Source: Luzula sylvatica | Lineage: Eukaryota; Streptophyta; Magnoliopsida; Poales; Juncaceae | Direction of reading: 5' to 3' | NCBI GenBank assembly: GCA_946800325.1 | Contig: OX326956.1 | Span: 41,909,052 to 41,973,051 of the forward strand | DNA: 64,000 bases | Shown here: positions 34,393 to 46,239 of the stretch, piece by piece | Layout: each line of letters starts with the position of its first letter | Numbering within the stretch: the first letter of the stretch is position 1 | The notes under the pieces: generated by a model | What the model was told of the DNA's origin: nothing | Databases searched by the model: none | What the model saw: the letters and a program-made list of their open reading frames with translations, nothing else | Program-made: the position numbers and the translations under genes

Positions 34393-36018
34393 AAAAATTA
34401 TCCCCCTATAAAGATATTTTATGGTATGATTTTTTTGAACAAAAATACCTCTCAATTTTTCATATTTAAATTTAATAAACATTTTTGTATTATTTTATTA
34501 ATTTAAAATTCTTCACAAATATTTTTTTGACATATACTAATTTAAAAATGTATATATGCACATAATTTTAATATTTTATTATTATATATTTTGTCATACA
34601 AAATAAGTATTAAATAAAAGAATTAATCAACGATATAAAAAATATTCATGAATATATGTTAATAAAATAATATTATCTTAACATTTTGTTTTAGTTCTCA
34701 ATAGTTGTTAATAAGAAATAGTTACTAAAAACTAGCTGTCGAAATTATAACTAGCAAAAATATTATTTTGATGTTCATTCATTCATTGTTAATTTGGCAA
34801 AAAAAAAATACTATTTAGTAACTATGGAGAATTAAAACGAAGTGCTAGAATAATATTATTTTGTCAAGATATTTTCAGGAATATTTTTATATTATTTTTT
34901 ATTTAATACTAGTTATGTATAACAAAATATATAATAAATGAAAGATTAAAATTATATATATGACATATAGTTTTTTTAATTAGTACATGTTACAAAATAT
35001 TTATGGTGATTTTAAATAATAAAATAATACAAAAATATATTTAATAAATTTAAATATTGAAAGTCGAAGGGTATTTTGGTCCAAAAAATTTGTAATATCG
35101 TGAAATATTACTATAGGGGGTAATTGAAAATGAAATCTTGTTAGGGGGGTTTTACAAATTCAGAAAAAGATAGGAGGTTATTTAAAAAAAATTCCTAATA
35201 ATATTAAGCAACCACATTATTTTTGAAAATCATGTTAGTATTTTTTTAAATAATAGGAGATTTTTTACAAACGAAATTTTGGAGCAAAGTAAAATTTCTA
35301 CTTTATTTTTGAAAATCATGTTATTAAAGAAAGAGAAAATTAATTTGCCCCAAGATTATAATTAACATATACTTAATTAACATAACAATTAAAAAATATA
35401 TTATTAAAAATTAGTTATTATTGAATTAAATTTATGAATTCAAATGAATGTTAATTATGTGTATAAAATTAATTGTTAATTATATAAGATGTATTGATTA
35501 TTATGTTAACTAAATGTATTAACTAAAATATAAAAATTATAGGGGTAAGATCTGAAGACGAATATTTTTTTTCAATTGAATTCTCCACCGGGTTTATAAA
35601 ACCCGGTCACTCTTCTAATTATGGCCCAACAACTTTAATCAAGGTTTTAATTTAATTAATCAATCGGGTTTTTAAAATCAGTTGGTACCGAAATTTTAAA
35701 ATTCGATTTGGGTTAATTTTGAGATATTCGAATTTGATTTCCATATAGGATTACATTAAGAAATGCTCTTTTTTCTATGTTTGCTTTTGAAAGACTCTTA
35801 TATTCAGAGATGTGTGTCATATTCTTTTTTTATGAAAAGCATATCAAAATATCCTTTCGTAGCGAGACGAACAAATTTTTTAGCTTCTTTTTATTTATCT
35901 TCGACACCTAAATTCCTTCGCCATATTATTCCGAAAATTGCCGACACTAAATTGAGTACACGTTTCTCGAAAAAAAAACTAATTCTAAAAAAAAAATATC
36001 ACGATTTTTAGAAATATT

Positions 36019-36067
<49 letters not shown>

Positions 36068-36225
36068 CAGAAAATAAAAATATAGTTGCATTTTCATTTT
36101 CTGGAAATATTCATGATTTTTACATTTACGAGTGTACGTCATATTTTGTAATTTCGTAGGGGTGCGCTTGAAATTATGCCTTAGCAAAAACTTGCAAAAT
36201 AATTCATCTGATGTTCTGAAATTTT
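34393..36225. other. AT-rich intergenic DNA with a possible MITE, no gene seen
   Basis: The stretch 34390-35200 has inverted ends (TTATCCCCCTATAAAG and the complementary ATAGGGGGTAATTG near 35112) and symmetric AT-rich arms, so it may be a MITE. A TA microsatellite lies at 36023-36065. Confidence 0.4.
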
Positions 36226-36276
36226 CTGAGGATAAATTCGTAAATTTCTGCTTTTTCTCAAACCCCTGCGAGTTTC

Positions 36277-36395
36277 TTCCAGAACCATCTTGAAAAGTTT
36301 AATTCCCAACTCCGTACTCCCTCTCCAAACCTTCTTTTCTCCTACTCGACCTTTACAGAAAAATCTAGAACACGTCCTGAACAGAGCCTATAAAA
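36277..36395 (+). promoter_or_regulatory. Heat-shock promoter of the third small heat-shock gene
   Basis: Two heat-shock elements, TTCCAGAACCATCTTGAA at 36277-36294 and TTACAGAAAAATCTAGAA at 36353-36370, stand before TATAAAA at 36389. Number, order and imperfect third unit match the promoter at 30568-30656, so the promoter was duplicated with the gene. Confidence 0.82.
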
Positions 36396-36498
36396 CCAAT
36401 CACCCTTTCTCTCCCAAATCATTCAATCAAACACTAAACGAACAGAGTTCTCAACGCAACGCAACTACACAGCTCTTCTCGGCACCGAAGTACGAACA

Positions 36499-36975
36499 AT
36501 GGACGTGAGAATGTTGGGTCTTGACACGCCACTCGTCGCAGCACTAGCCAACCTCGTGGATTCCTCCTCCTCGGACGACAAATCATTCACCCCACAAACT
36601 CGTGCTTACGTACGTGATAAGCAAGCCATGGCTTCCACTCCGGCCGACGTGAAAGAACTCCCTGGTTCGTACATTTTCACCATTGACATGCCTGGTTTGA
36701 AGAAGGACGACATTAACGTCCAACTAGAAGATGGCAATGTGTTGGTGATATCTGGAGAGAGGAAGAGGCAAGAGGAGGAGAAGGAATCAGGAGTGAAGTA
36801 TTTGAGAATGGAGAGGAGAATGGGGAAGTTCATGAGGACATTTGCTCTGCCCGAAAATGCGAATCTCGAGGCGGTTTCGGCAGTTTGTCAGGACGGAGTG
36901 CTGGTGGTTACAGTGGAGAAAATGCCCCCGCCGGAGCCGAAGAAGCCCAAGACTATTCAGGTGAAGGTTGCATGA
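36499..36975 (+). CDS. Class II cytosolic small heat-shock protein (duplicate)
   Basis: Intronless, 158 aa, and nearly identical to the protein at 30752-31231. It has the same class II arm ([13 protein letters not shown]), alpha-crystallin domain with [19 protein letters not shown], and C-terminal [10 protein letters not shown] with the I-x-V motif. Differences include one Glu fewer in the loop after [13 protein letters not shown] for MGKFMRKF, and a Cys in the AVCQDGV turn. Both copies look intact with heat-shock promoters, so both are probably expressed. The third family member, at 26564, is more distant and has an intron. Confidence 0.95.
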   Translation: MDVRMLGLDTPLVAALANLVDSSSSDDKSFTPQTRAYVRDKQAMASTPADVKELPGSYIFTIDMPGLKKDDINVQLEDGNVLVISGERKRQEEEKESGVKYLRMERRMGKFMRTFALPENANLEAVSAVCQDGVLVVTVEKMPPPEPKKPKTIQVKVA

Positions 36976-37374
36976 GTATGAGTTTAGTTTCTCCTTTGTC
37001 ATGGTTTTATGCGTTAAACCATCTAGTATGAAGAAATAAATAAATGTTCTCTCGTCTTGTTTGTTTTCCTTGTTTGATGTTTGATGTTTCAAGAGGTCTG
37101 TTATGGGTTTAATAATTGTGCTTCTGAGTAGTGAATTTTAAGAAAATCTAGTGTGCAACCATTAATTGTGTTTCTGAAGGTTTGTGGCGATGTCAAGAAA
37201 TTTTATAAAAATAAAAATAAATGTCTCACAGAAAAATATTAAATCAAAATGGATCTGCTGATGGAAGTCTGGAATAAGAATCCATTAAATTAAAAAAACT
37301 ATTACAAACTAAAAGTTTCAAAACCTGAATGTTTACTTCTGAACCCAAAAAAGATTACAAATTTGCGGAACATA

Positions 37375-40162
37375 TCAATCACAAGCACAACAGCTTCCTC
37401 TACATGCCTCTCTTTGCGTCGAAGACAAATTATAAAACAACATTTTCGACAGAGACGAGAAAAAAACTTGCCTGGCCCCCTTCTTAATCTTCCTATCATG
37501 ACGAACTTCTCGCTCCTCTCCAGTTTCCATCTCCATTTCATCCTCTCCATTCTTCTGAGTTTTCCTCACTAACAACGCGATAAAAAACCCTTCTAATCCA
37601 TCTTCTGGATCCGTTCTCAGAAGATTCTCCGCTGAGAGATAACAACCCATTATTTTAACTCCCCAAAGTAAATATTATATTTTTACTATATAAATAACTT
37701 ACATCCGTTAAAGACAGGAAGGCCCCTGCGTTTCCATTGAGGGAAAGGAGTCGCGAGTTCGAAACCTAGAGAAGAAGCCAAGGGTAAAACCGTCTTTATC
37801 ACATCTTCGTTCTCTTCTCGATGCACCGAACACGTGCTGTATACTATCCTCTCTACCGAAGGAACTATATACACGACAAAGCAAAAATATTATAATAAAA
37901 ATATAGTATTTTTATTTTTATTTCATTACAGATTTGATATAAAAGGACTTACAAGAAAGTGCGTGTTCGAGAGCCTTAATTTGGAATGCAGAAAGTTTTT
38001 CTACTCTCTTGTTGTTGACCGCATCAAAATCACTGTCTGCGATAAAAAAAAAATTACAAATTTTCAGTAATGAAAGGGACCTTTTTGTAAGTTTCCCTTT
38101 TAAATATATATGTGACATGAATAATAAATATACCTTTAGAATAGGAAGGAAGCAAGTGATCGAGTCTCTGAACTGAAGTACCAGATCCTGAACAGGACGG
38201 GTCCAGTAATATTGCTCGTACCTAAATTGACGCGGGTTAAAAACACAAACAAAATAAATACAATTTAAAAGGAATTTCATTGAATTAAATTTATGAAAAC
38301 TTTTACAAACCTTTTTAAACGAAGGATCTTTTGGGTCCAAGTCCAAAAAATCGCCATGCACAACGTCGATATCTTGACAAGAAAGTTACGGAACAAATAA
38401 AATCGAAGCAATAAAATGAGTAAATAAGAAATAATTTAAAAAAGGAGTGAATAAAATTGAAGGATACTGGTTGCACTGGATTTTTTGACGGTATTTAGCA
38501 AAATTTCAACTCTAGATTCGTTTAATTCACAAGCGAATATATTTCCCTTTCCTTTCATAATTCCAGCAAGATGCGCCGTTTTATTTCCAGGAGCCGCACA
38601 TGCATCAATTACCTTCAAATTTAAAAAAAAAAATTAAAATTTAGTAAAAAAATTGTCAAATTGACGTGTTAATAGTAGAATGGACTTCGAAATTTCAGTG
38701 TACCGGTCAATATTTAATTTGACTGGTACGAGAGAGGGAAACAAACCTTCCAACCAGGCTTAGGGCACAAAGCACTAGCTACCATACAACTCGCTTTGCC
38801 CTGAAAAATAATATCATTTGTACCAAAATTCAAAGAGAAAATAAAAATGAATATTCAAGATGTCTTATATTTTAAAATGATGAAAAAGACATGAAAATAC
38901 TTGTAAAAATACGCTTCCATCTAAAACCAACGAGTGGTCGTGTAAATCAGTGCCAGCTGGCAGCATTAACAAATCCGGTACCATCTCATCTTGTTTCACC
39001 TATTAAAATCACGAAGATCATTAATATAGTATTATAAAATTAATAGTTTGTATTGAATTAAGTTTTTTTTCTAATGAATCAGGGTTTATTACCGTGCATA
39101 TTTTGCTCAATTCCTTAATAGCGGTCTCGGTATCAATTTTCAGTGTATTAACACGAATATATCGCGGTCGCGCTACATCTGCAAATTATAAAACAAACAA
39201 AATATTTCACAAATGCCCCTGCAAAAGATAAAATCTCACGGATACATTGCACACTACTAGATAAAGACTAACGAGTTAATAAAAAAAGAGTACCATTAGA
39301 ATGTTTATTAGAAAATAAATCTTCGATACTTTTGACTTTTCTTTTAGCACACAATTTTGCTAAAGCCAATTCAAGAACGTCTTTGTGCTTCATAATAAAC
39401 TTCTCGACAGGACCGCTCGTTGCGATTTCCTGCATAAATTCCAAAATAAATAAATATAAAATATAAAATAAACCATAAATATATACACAATTTTAACATA
39501 AATTTGAAACGAACCTGCCCAAATAAAATGTCGTAAATGGTAACGTAAATTAGTGCCTCTTGTTTCTGCACATAGGTAAATAAAATGATCATGAGATAAA
39601 CTGCGAATAATCCAAAATAAAAGAAATATTTATGTAATAATTTAGCCACCTTCCACTTGCTGGATAATACTCCAGTTGTTTCTAGAATTTCCTTAATAAC
39701 TGGCAAGCCTGAAAAATATAAATAAAAACTATAAATTATTTGATGAAATGATGTTCATACATTATAATTCAACTTAACAATATGCAAAATGGAATATCAC
39801 ATTGAACAATGGTATATTATGAAAAAGAGATGCATACACTTGAGAGTCTGGCAAACAAGAGCGAAAGTAGCCTTTTTGTTACGAACAGAAGGAGCATAAA
39901 CGAGGCTCTTAATGGAGCCGGCGGCTCGTCTAGCCGCATCACCGTGTAACACCTGACGAAGAACCCCGGCTGCCTCGCGCCGAGCGAAGTAAGCCGCTCG
40001 TTCCCCCGCGTCACGGCTCTTCATCTTGTTTCCGTTCATCTTCACCATTCCGGTTCCCTGTCCAGTGTTCTTCTTTACCATTTCGTTTCTCTGTCCGGTG
40101 TTCTTCTTCACCGTCTCGAATTTCCCTCCAGTGTTGTTCTTCCTCTCAGGGCGCCGCGCCAT
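37375..40162 (-). CDS. NSUN5-type 25S rRNA (cytosine-C5) methyltransferase
   Basis: Thirteen exons (minus): 39838-40162, 39650-39708, 39515-39565, 39294-39429, 39093-39178, 38901-38999, 38747-38800, 38468-38612, 38311-38372, 38134-38221, 37953-38036, 37703-37864, 37375-37631. Phases agree throughout; 535 aa. NOL1/NOP2/Sun family, methylating cytosine in large-subunit rRNA with S-adenosylmethionine in the nucleolus. Visible: N-terminal region with LHGDAARRAAGSIKSLVY, PRYIRVNTLK, SAM motif I DACAAPGNKTAHLA, DPSCSGSGTS (motif IV cysteine), and VYSTCSVHREENE (motif VI TC cysteine), then GSENLLRTDP and GFFIALLVRK. A basic tail of about 65 residues follows. The start at 40162 is preferred; an upstream in-frame Met at 40213 would add 17 residues. 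The N-terminus has a repeated VKKNTGQ basic stretch, likely a nucleolar signal. Confidence 0.93.
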
Positions 40163-40366
40163 TGCTGAAGCTTGATTTGCTTGTTTTTTGTTGGGCTCCG
40201 AATGTTGGCCCAAACTCGTCGTTTTATTGAGGCGTAATTACATGTGTACCCTGCAAATTATCAAAATATCACTTATACGAAATAAAAGTATCATCAATAT
40301 CCATGTAAACATAGAAAATATCACATGTATAGACTGGCTTATCCAATGTTTCGAAAGACCTAAATC

Positions 40367-40925
40367 CTATGTTGCACGGATACGGATACGGATAGCGTAT
40401 CCGATACGATACGGATACGGCGATACGGTAATTTTCAAAAAATCACGGATACAGATACGGCGATATAATTATTAATTTAATATATTTATATTATATATAA
40501 TTAATAAATAAGTAATAAATTAATAATATTTTTAAATTAAATATCATGATAATAAATAATATCAATCAAACCATACAAGTATCATAAAACTATCATAAAC
40601 TTGTTCTAGAAATATTTTATAACTAATCTAGAAGTATCCTAGAAGTATCATATATAATTTATTTAAAAATATTATGGGCCAAAATATATAATGGGCCGAA
40701 GTATCCTAAATGGAGTATCCCAGCCGTATCTTGGACGTATCCTCAGTCGTATCATGCCGTATCCTGCCGTATCCCCGCCGTATCCGAAAAAAATAAATAT
40801 TAAAATATTCGGATACGTCACGTGGCGTATCCGATACGTATCCGAGCCGTATCACACCCGTATCCGTATCGGATACACGTATTCTCAGGATAATTCTGCA
40901 TTTTTGAAGTATCCGTGTAACATAG
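40367..40925. mobile_element. hAT-type MITE, 559 bp, 8-bp target duplication
   Basis: Terminal inverted repeats CTATGTTGCACGGATAC and GTATCCGTGTAACATAG (one mismatch) with subterminal GGATACGG/CCGTATCC words. The flanks CCTAAATC at 40359-40366 and 40926-40933 are identical, as for hAT elements. No transposase. Confidence 0.9.
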
Positions 40926-40933
40926 CCTAAATC

Positions 40934-41610
40934 TAATTTCGTAAAAGGACCTCATTTTTACCTCATTTTTTTTTGTCTAATTTGTTAAGATAGATCCTGA
41001 CCGGCTAAACTCAAAACTCGGCCTTTAAATTTTTGTATATGCATGACATGTTTGATTTGAGGGATTTCGGAATACGTGGATATATCATATACATGTATTT
41101 GATAATGAGGACTGCTAACGCACTTCGTTCTTAACGCACGTCATACCGTCATATATCATTCACCTTCATATTTATACATTTTTACAACGATTCATAATAA
41201 AAACATTAGTATTTATATTTTTTTTCTACAAAATGTATACATAATAGTAAACAAGGTATACGTATCACTGATATTCGTCGACGCTAAAAAAATATAAATA
41301 AGAAGAAAAATTATATTTATAGTATAAAAAATATATAAATATGAAGATAAAAGATATATTGCGGTCTGACGGGTGTTAAAAAGTGAAGTGCGAAATCTTT
41401 TCTCTTTGATAATTCAATGATTCTGAATATAGATATACCGCATAGTCTTTGTTTGTTTTATGTTTAGCGAGAAATATAAATAGTTTGGACAACTCAATGA
41501 TTATGTGAAAATTAAGAGTTTAGGAATAGGGACATTGCTTATATTTTTCATATTTTGTAATATATATATGTATATTTAAAGATGAGTTTAACGCAGTCTG
41601 GGAGAGGCCC
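40934..41610. other. Intergenic, no gene seen
   Basis: Contains a relic (41046-41075) of the TTTGATTTGAGGGATT terminus seen at 29070-29101 and 56624, and an inverted pair CTAACGCACTTCG / GAAGTGCG (about 41113 and 41382), perhaps another decayed MITE. Confidence 0.45.
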
Positions 41611-41615
41611 GCGGC

Positions 41616-42579
41616 CTAGGGATGTCAATGGGGCGGGTCGGGATCGGGGCAAGTACTCCCCATACCCGCCCCGCCTTTCGCGGGGATTCCCCGCCCCAAA
41701 CCCCGTTTAATTACGGACAAATTTTATGCCCCATCCCCGCCCCGCGGGGATCCCCGTCCCCGTTGGGAACCCCATGACCCACCAAATTGACATAAAAATC
41801 GAAAATTTATGTTATTTAATACTTAAAAATAATTACTCGAATCTAAAATATCATTGAAATTACAATTCAAAGAAACATAAAAAATAACAACCAAATATCA
41901 TTTTTTAAACCATTCAATATGTCATGCCAATTTAATACAAATATTACTCAAATCCTAAGACATAAATGTCTTTTGAAAATTTTACTCAAATCCTAGAACA
42001 TAAAAAGAAAAGTTGGCCTCCAAACAACTTAGTCATATATATATTTATCCAAATTCCAATTCAAAAAAAATAATCTTGAAAAATTTACTCACATTCAAAC
42101 CTCCGTCTAAAGAAGAAAATTGTAAACTAATTAGGGATGTTAGAGTTTATGAGAAAAGTCAATAGAGGAAAGAAACAGAAATAATGTAAATTGAAAAATT
42201 GATAATATAGAAATTCTCAATAGTATGGAAAGTAAAAAGATATAAAGTTATTTTTAAAGGACAAGATATATTTTATAATTTTTTAAAAGGACAAGTACAT
42301 ATTTAGAATTTTTTAAACTAACAATTTATAATTTAGACATATATTTAGAATTTTAAATTCGGGGCTCCGCGACGCATGTGACGGGATAACCCGTGGGGCA
42401 CGGGGTAGGGTAACCCGTGGGGCGGGGCTATCTATCCCCATACCCACCCCATCCCCGCATCCGGGGAAAACTCCTCACCCCATCCCCACCCCGCGGTGCA
42501 AGGTAATCGGGGATTCCCTGTCCCATTCGGGTCGGGTCCCCACGGGGATGGGGATTCCCCACACCATTGACATCCCTAG
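41616..42579. mobile_element. MITE of about 964 bp with GC-rich ends
   Basis: The ends CTAGGGATGTCAATGG and CCATTGACATCCCTAG are perfect inverted repeats of 16 bp. The subterminal parts are rich in GGGGCGGG and the core is AT-rich. The outer flanks (GCCCGCGGC and GCCCGCCCC) are similar, suggesting an eroded 8-bp duplication as in hAT elements. Confidence 0.75.
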
Positions 42580-44121
42580 GCCCGCCCCTAAAAAATAAAG
42601 GGAGAATTTTTTTCATATCCCCACTAAATTTATAAATAACATATCTATCCCTCTAAAATTGCAAATAACATATTTATCCCTACAAAATCTTATTAATATC
42701 ATATTTATCCAAAGTTAACAATTTTGGTAAACTTAACAGAAAATTAATTGTAATTGACTAATTTATCCTTCAATTAACCCACAATCAAATCTAACAAATT
42801 ATTGGTTCAAACATAAACCCATACCCGATAACAAAATGACTGAACATTCTCTCTCTCTCCATCTCCGTGACATACAAAGACAATCTCCATGGCACTTCTT
42901 CGTCTTCGTAAGAAGCTTCTGGACCAGGAGGCCAGATGGGAGCTCTTTGAGTTATGGCGACGCCGGTGGTCTGGCTTGGGGGTCAAGTAGAGGTGGTCTT
43001 GAGATACGACAACATCCTAAGCCCTCCTCTCGGAATCAATTATCTGGCGATATGGCATGCCTCGAGCGCGTTGAGTGTTCTAAATCCATTATTCTGTTCT
43101 TCGCATTTTCTAGTCTTCAAATCGACTCAAGGTACCTTGAACCCTCTTCTCTGGAAATATAATTGGCAAGTTTTACAATTTTTCCCTCAATTTTGTTGTG
43201 TGATCCTTTCTGAAATTGTATTTGTAAAGATTCGCTAGATTGAGCTTGAATTAGTTGATATTTATCTTGATTTAGACAATTGGAGCTAAATAATTTTGTT
43301 TATTTCGCTGAATAATTTGCAGATATGTAAACAATAAGTTATGTTCCATATAAATCAACACTATTGTTGTGCTGATTGTTGGAATCACATTCTAGGGAGG
43401 TGCTGATTGTTGTGTTCTTGTTTACGATATTAATGTCACAAAATCTTTCGATCATCTCAATAATCTGACTCTATTACCGCAGTAGAAGAATCGGACAAGA
43501 CAAAGGGCCTATCATCGAGAGAGAGCGGAATCCATGTCAAAAGCAGGCACGTATCGATGTGCAAATGTAGGAAAAGAAGTATTCTCTTTTTACCCCCAAA
43601 TACGTATTTTTATCTTCATTTAACTTCTGTATGCATTTGTAGATTGTCAATTTTGCATTTTGTTTTCTAATTTCAGATTGGTTCGTCATATCCAGAGCAT
43701 TTTCATTTTGTTGTGCTAGGAAAATCGATGTTGATGATGGGAATAGCCACGCAGTAACTATAATAATTATTTCTTCGATAATTAGTTATTCACACATTTT
43801 GAACATGTTCATTATTTAGTTGGCGTATACTTTAAATTGCAATTTAGATTTCAGACAAGAAAGTGACAGCATGGTGTGTTTCAAAGGAGATTATTCATTT
43901 CGTGGCTTCGGCAAAAAATGGATTCAATGTTAATGTTCCTTTTGAAATCATAACAAAGAGTGTCTTAAAAAATGAATCTGAAGAAGGCATGTCAGTATAT
44001 TGTTAAATGAGACTAATTGCATAATAAATCTTGAAAAATGAATCCAAAAAAATTTGTTTTTTTATATGTTAGATATATGCCAGATATGACTAATGCAGAT
44101 GGAGGTGGAAGGCAAGCCATG

Positions 44122-44123
<2 letters not shown>

Positions 44124-44162
<39 letters not shown>
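44124..44162. repeat. (GA)n microsatellite
   Basis: About 19 GA units inside the Mutator-like element. Confidence 0.95.
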
Positions 44163-44740
44163 TACGAGCCAAGTTTTTTCTTGATTTGTGTTGTACTCCC
44201 AAAGTATGAATTTGCATGCTTGATGATAGATTTTGTTTGTGTCGATTTGTCAATTATTATTTTGTTGAATTATTTTATGTAATATGACATCAGTTTATTT
44301 GATTACTTTTTATTTATGATAAAGATTAATCATGGATATATTTCATTTGAAAATATCATAAATTTTGGATTTCTCGACTTCAGAAAGAATTCTTGGTTTT
44401 TAATAAAGAGATGTAAGGAAAAGGATATTGATATCGTATTGATTAATACTTGATTAGAAGGTTATTTATCAAACTTATCTTCTTTCTAAAAACATAGAAT
44501 ATTTACAACTCCAAAAAAATCGTATATGATTTACAACCCTACATTTGGAAGAATCAACAATCCACAACTCATGTATAAAAATTCAGGATTACAAACTAGC
44601 CAAGATTACAAAAAAATTGGTTAAGAGAATAAACCCAAAATTACATATGCTAGCTAAGGATCCAAGCTTTTTCTCCATGCATATTAAACCTCTCGAGTAT
44701 TTTCATCGGCATGAAATATTTGTTACTTTTCCTCCATGCC

Positions 44741-45030
44741 AAAATTAGGATTTTCAGATTCATGTCCGAAATATTTCCGCAACCTATTTGAACCAAAATT
44801 AGGATTTTAAAATTCATGTCCTAAATATTTCAGCAACCAATTTGGAACCAAAATTAGGGTTTTAAAATCCATGTTCGGAATATTTCCGCTACCAATTTGG
44901 AACCAAGATTAGGGTTTTGAAAATTCATGTCCACGATATTTCCGCCACCTATCTGAAACCAAAATTAGAATTTTAAAATTCATGTCCGAAATATATCCGC
45001 TACTTATTTGGAACCGAAATTAGAATGTTT
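44741..45030. repeat. Diverged tandem repeat of about 60 bp, five copies
   Basis: Units with GGAACCAAAATTAGG, TTTTAAAATTCATGTCC and AATATTTCCGC repeat about every 58-62 bp inside the right half of the Mutator-like core, next to the right inverted repeat. Confidence 0.8.
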
Positions 45031-46092
45031 ATGACATTAATATCGTAAACAAGAACTCAACAATCAACACTTCCCTAGAATGCGATTCCAACAATCAGCA
45101 CAACCAAAATTGATGGAAAAATTGTAAAAATTGCCAATTATAGATTCAGAGAAGAGGGTTCAAGGTACCTTGAGTCGATTTGAAGACTAGAAAATGCGAA
45201 GAACAGAGTAATGGATTTAGAACACTCAACGCGCTCGAGGAAGGCCATATCGCCAGATAATTGATTCCGAGAGGAGGGTTTAGGATGTTGCCGTATCTCA
45301 AAACCACCTCTACTTGACCCCCACGCCAGACCGCCGGCGTCGCCATAACTCAAAGAGCTCCCATCCCGCCTTCTGGTCCAGAAGCTTCTTACGAAGACGA
45401 AGAAGTGCCATGGAGATTGTCTTTGTATGTCACGGAGATGGAGAGAGAGAGAATGTTGAGTCATTTTGTTATCGGATATGGATTTATGTTTGAACCAATA
45501 ATTTGTTAGATTGGATTGTTGGTTAATTGAAGGATAAATTAGTCAATTATAATTAATTTTCTGTTAAGTTTAACAAAATTGTTAATTTTGGATAAATTTG
45601 ATATTAATAAGATTTTATAGGGATAAATATGTTATTTGCAATTTTAGAGGGATAAATATGTTATTTATAAATTTAGTGGGGATATGAAAGAAATTTCCCC
45701 TAAAATAAAAAATTATGTGATAGTTCTAAGAAAAGAATAATATTGGATATTCACAGAACAATACAAATCACCGACATCAACACATAGGCAGGGTCGGCCT
45801 TTCGGAGAGGCGATTGTCAAAAGTCACTAATTTTAAAATGCCACAGTTAATATTTTTATATTGTTGTTTACTAGATAAAATTCTAAATATTTGCTCATTT
45901 AACTACTAAAGAAGTTGAAATCCACAATATTGAATCCGCATGGGTTATTGTATTTATTTGTGAAGTTACTGATGTTTTGTAATTTGATTGCAATTGATTA
46001 TTATCGTACCATTTAATGTCTATGGTATGTTTGTTGAAATATTCAAGCAACATAAAATGTTCCATTTTTATTTATTTATGTATGTAAATAAT

Positions 46093-46235
46093 CTGTGTTG
46101 CACGGATACGCCGATACGGCGATACGGCGACGCGTATCGGATACGGCAATACGGCAATTTAACATATGATTTAAGATACGATACGGATACGGCGATACGG
46201 CTAAATTCGATTTTTTGGAGTATCCGCGCAACATA
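46093..46235. mobile_element. Short relative of the hAT-type MITE
   Basis: Begins CTGTGTTGCACGGATACG and ends GTATCCGCGCAACATA, the same termini and GATACGGC subterminal words as the 559-bp element at 40367, but only about 143 bp long. No clean target duplication. Confidence 0.75.
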
Positions 46236-46239
46236 AAAC

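Larger units (their letters stand above)
42600..45700. mobile_element. Mutator-like element with inverted repeats of about 600 bp
   Basis: The outermost 23 bp (ending TTTCATATCCCC) pair left to right, and the similarity continues for about 550-600 bp: a 108-codon frame at 42836-43162 recurs in reverse at 45138-45464. The flanks AAAAATAAA (42591-42599) and TAAAATAAA (45701-45709) match at 8 of 9 positions, the size of a Mutator duplication. I find no transposase in the 1.9-kb core. Exon-like stretches in the core (43520-43545, 43850-43987 after TTTCAG) may be captured host sequence (Pack-MULE). It directly abuts the MITE on its left. Confidence 0.8.

Noticed and set aside
40367..40925. Repeated GGATACGG/CCGTATCC words considered as a CRISPR-like or satellite array
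   Set aside because: They are the subterminal repeats of a MITE with clear inverted tips and an 8-bp target duplication.
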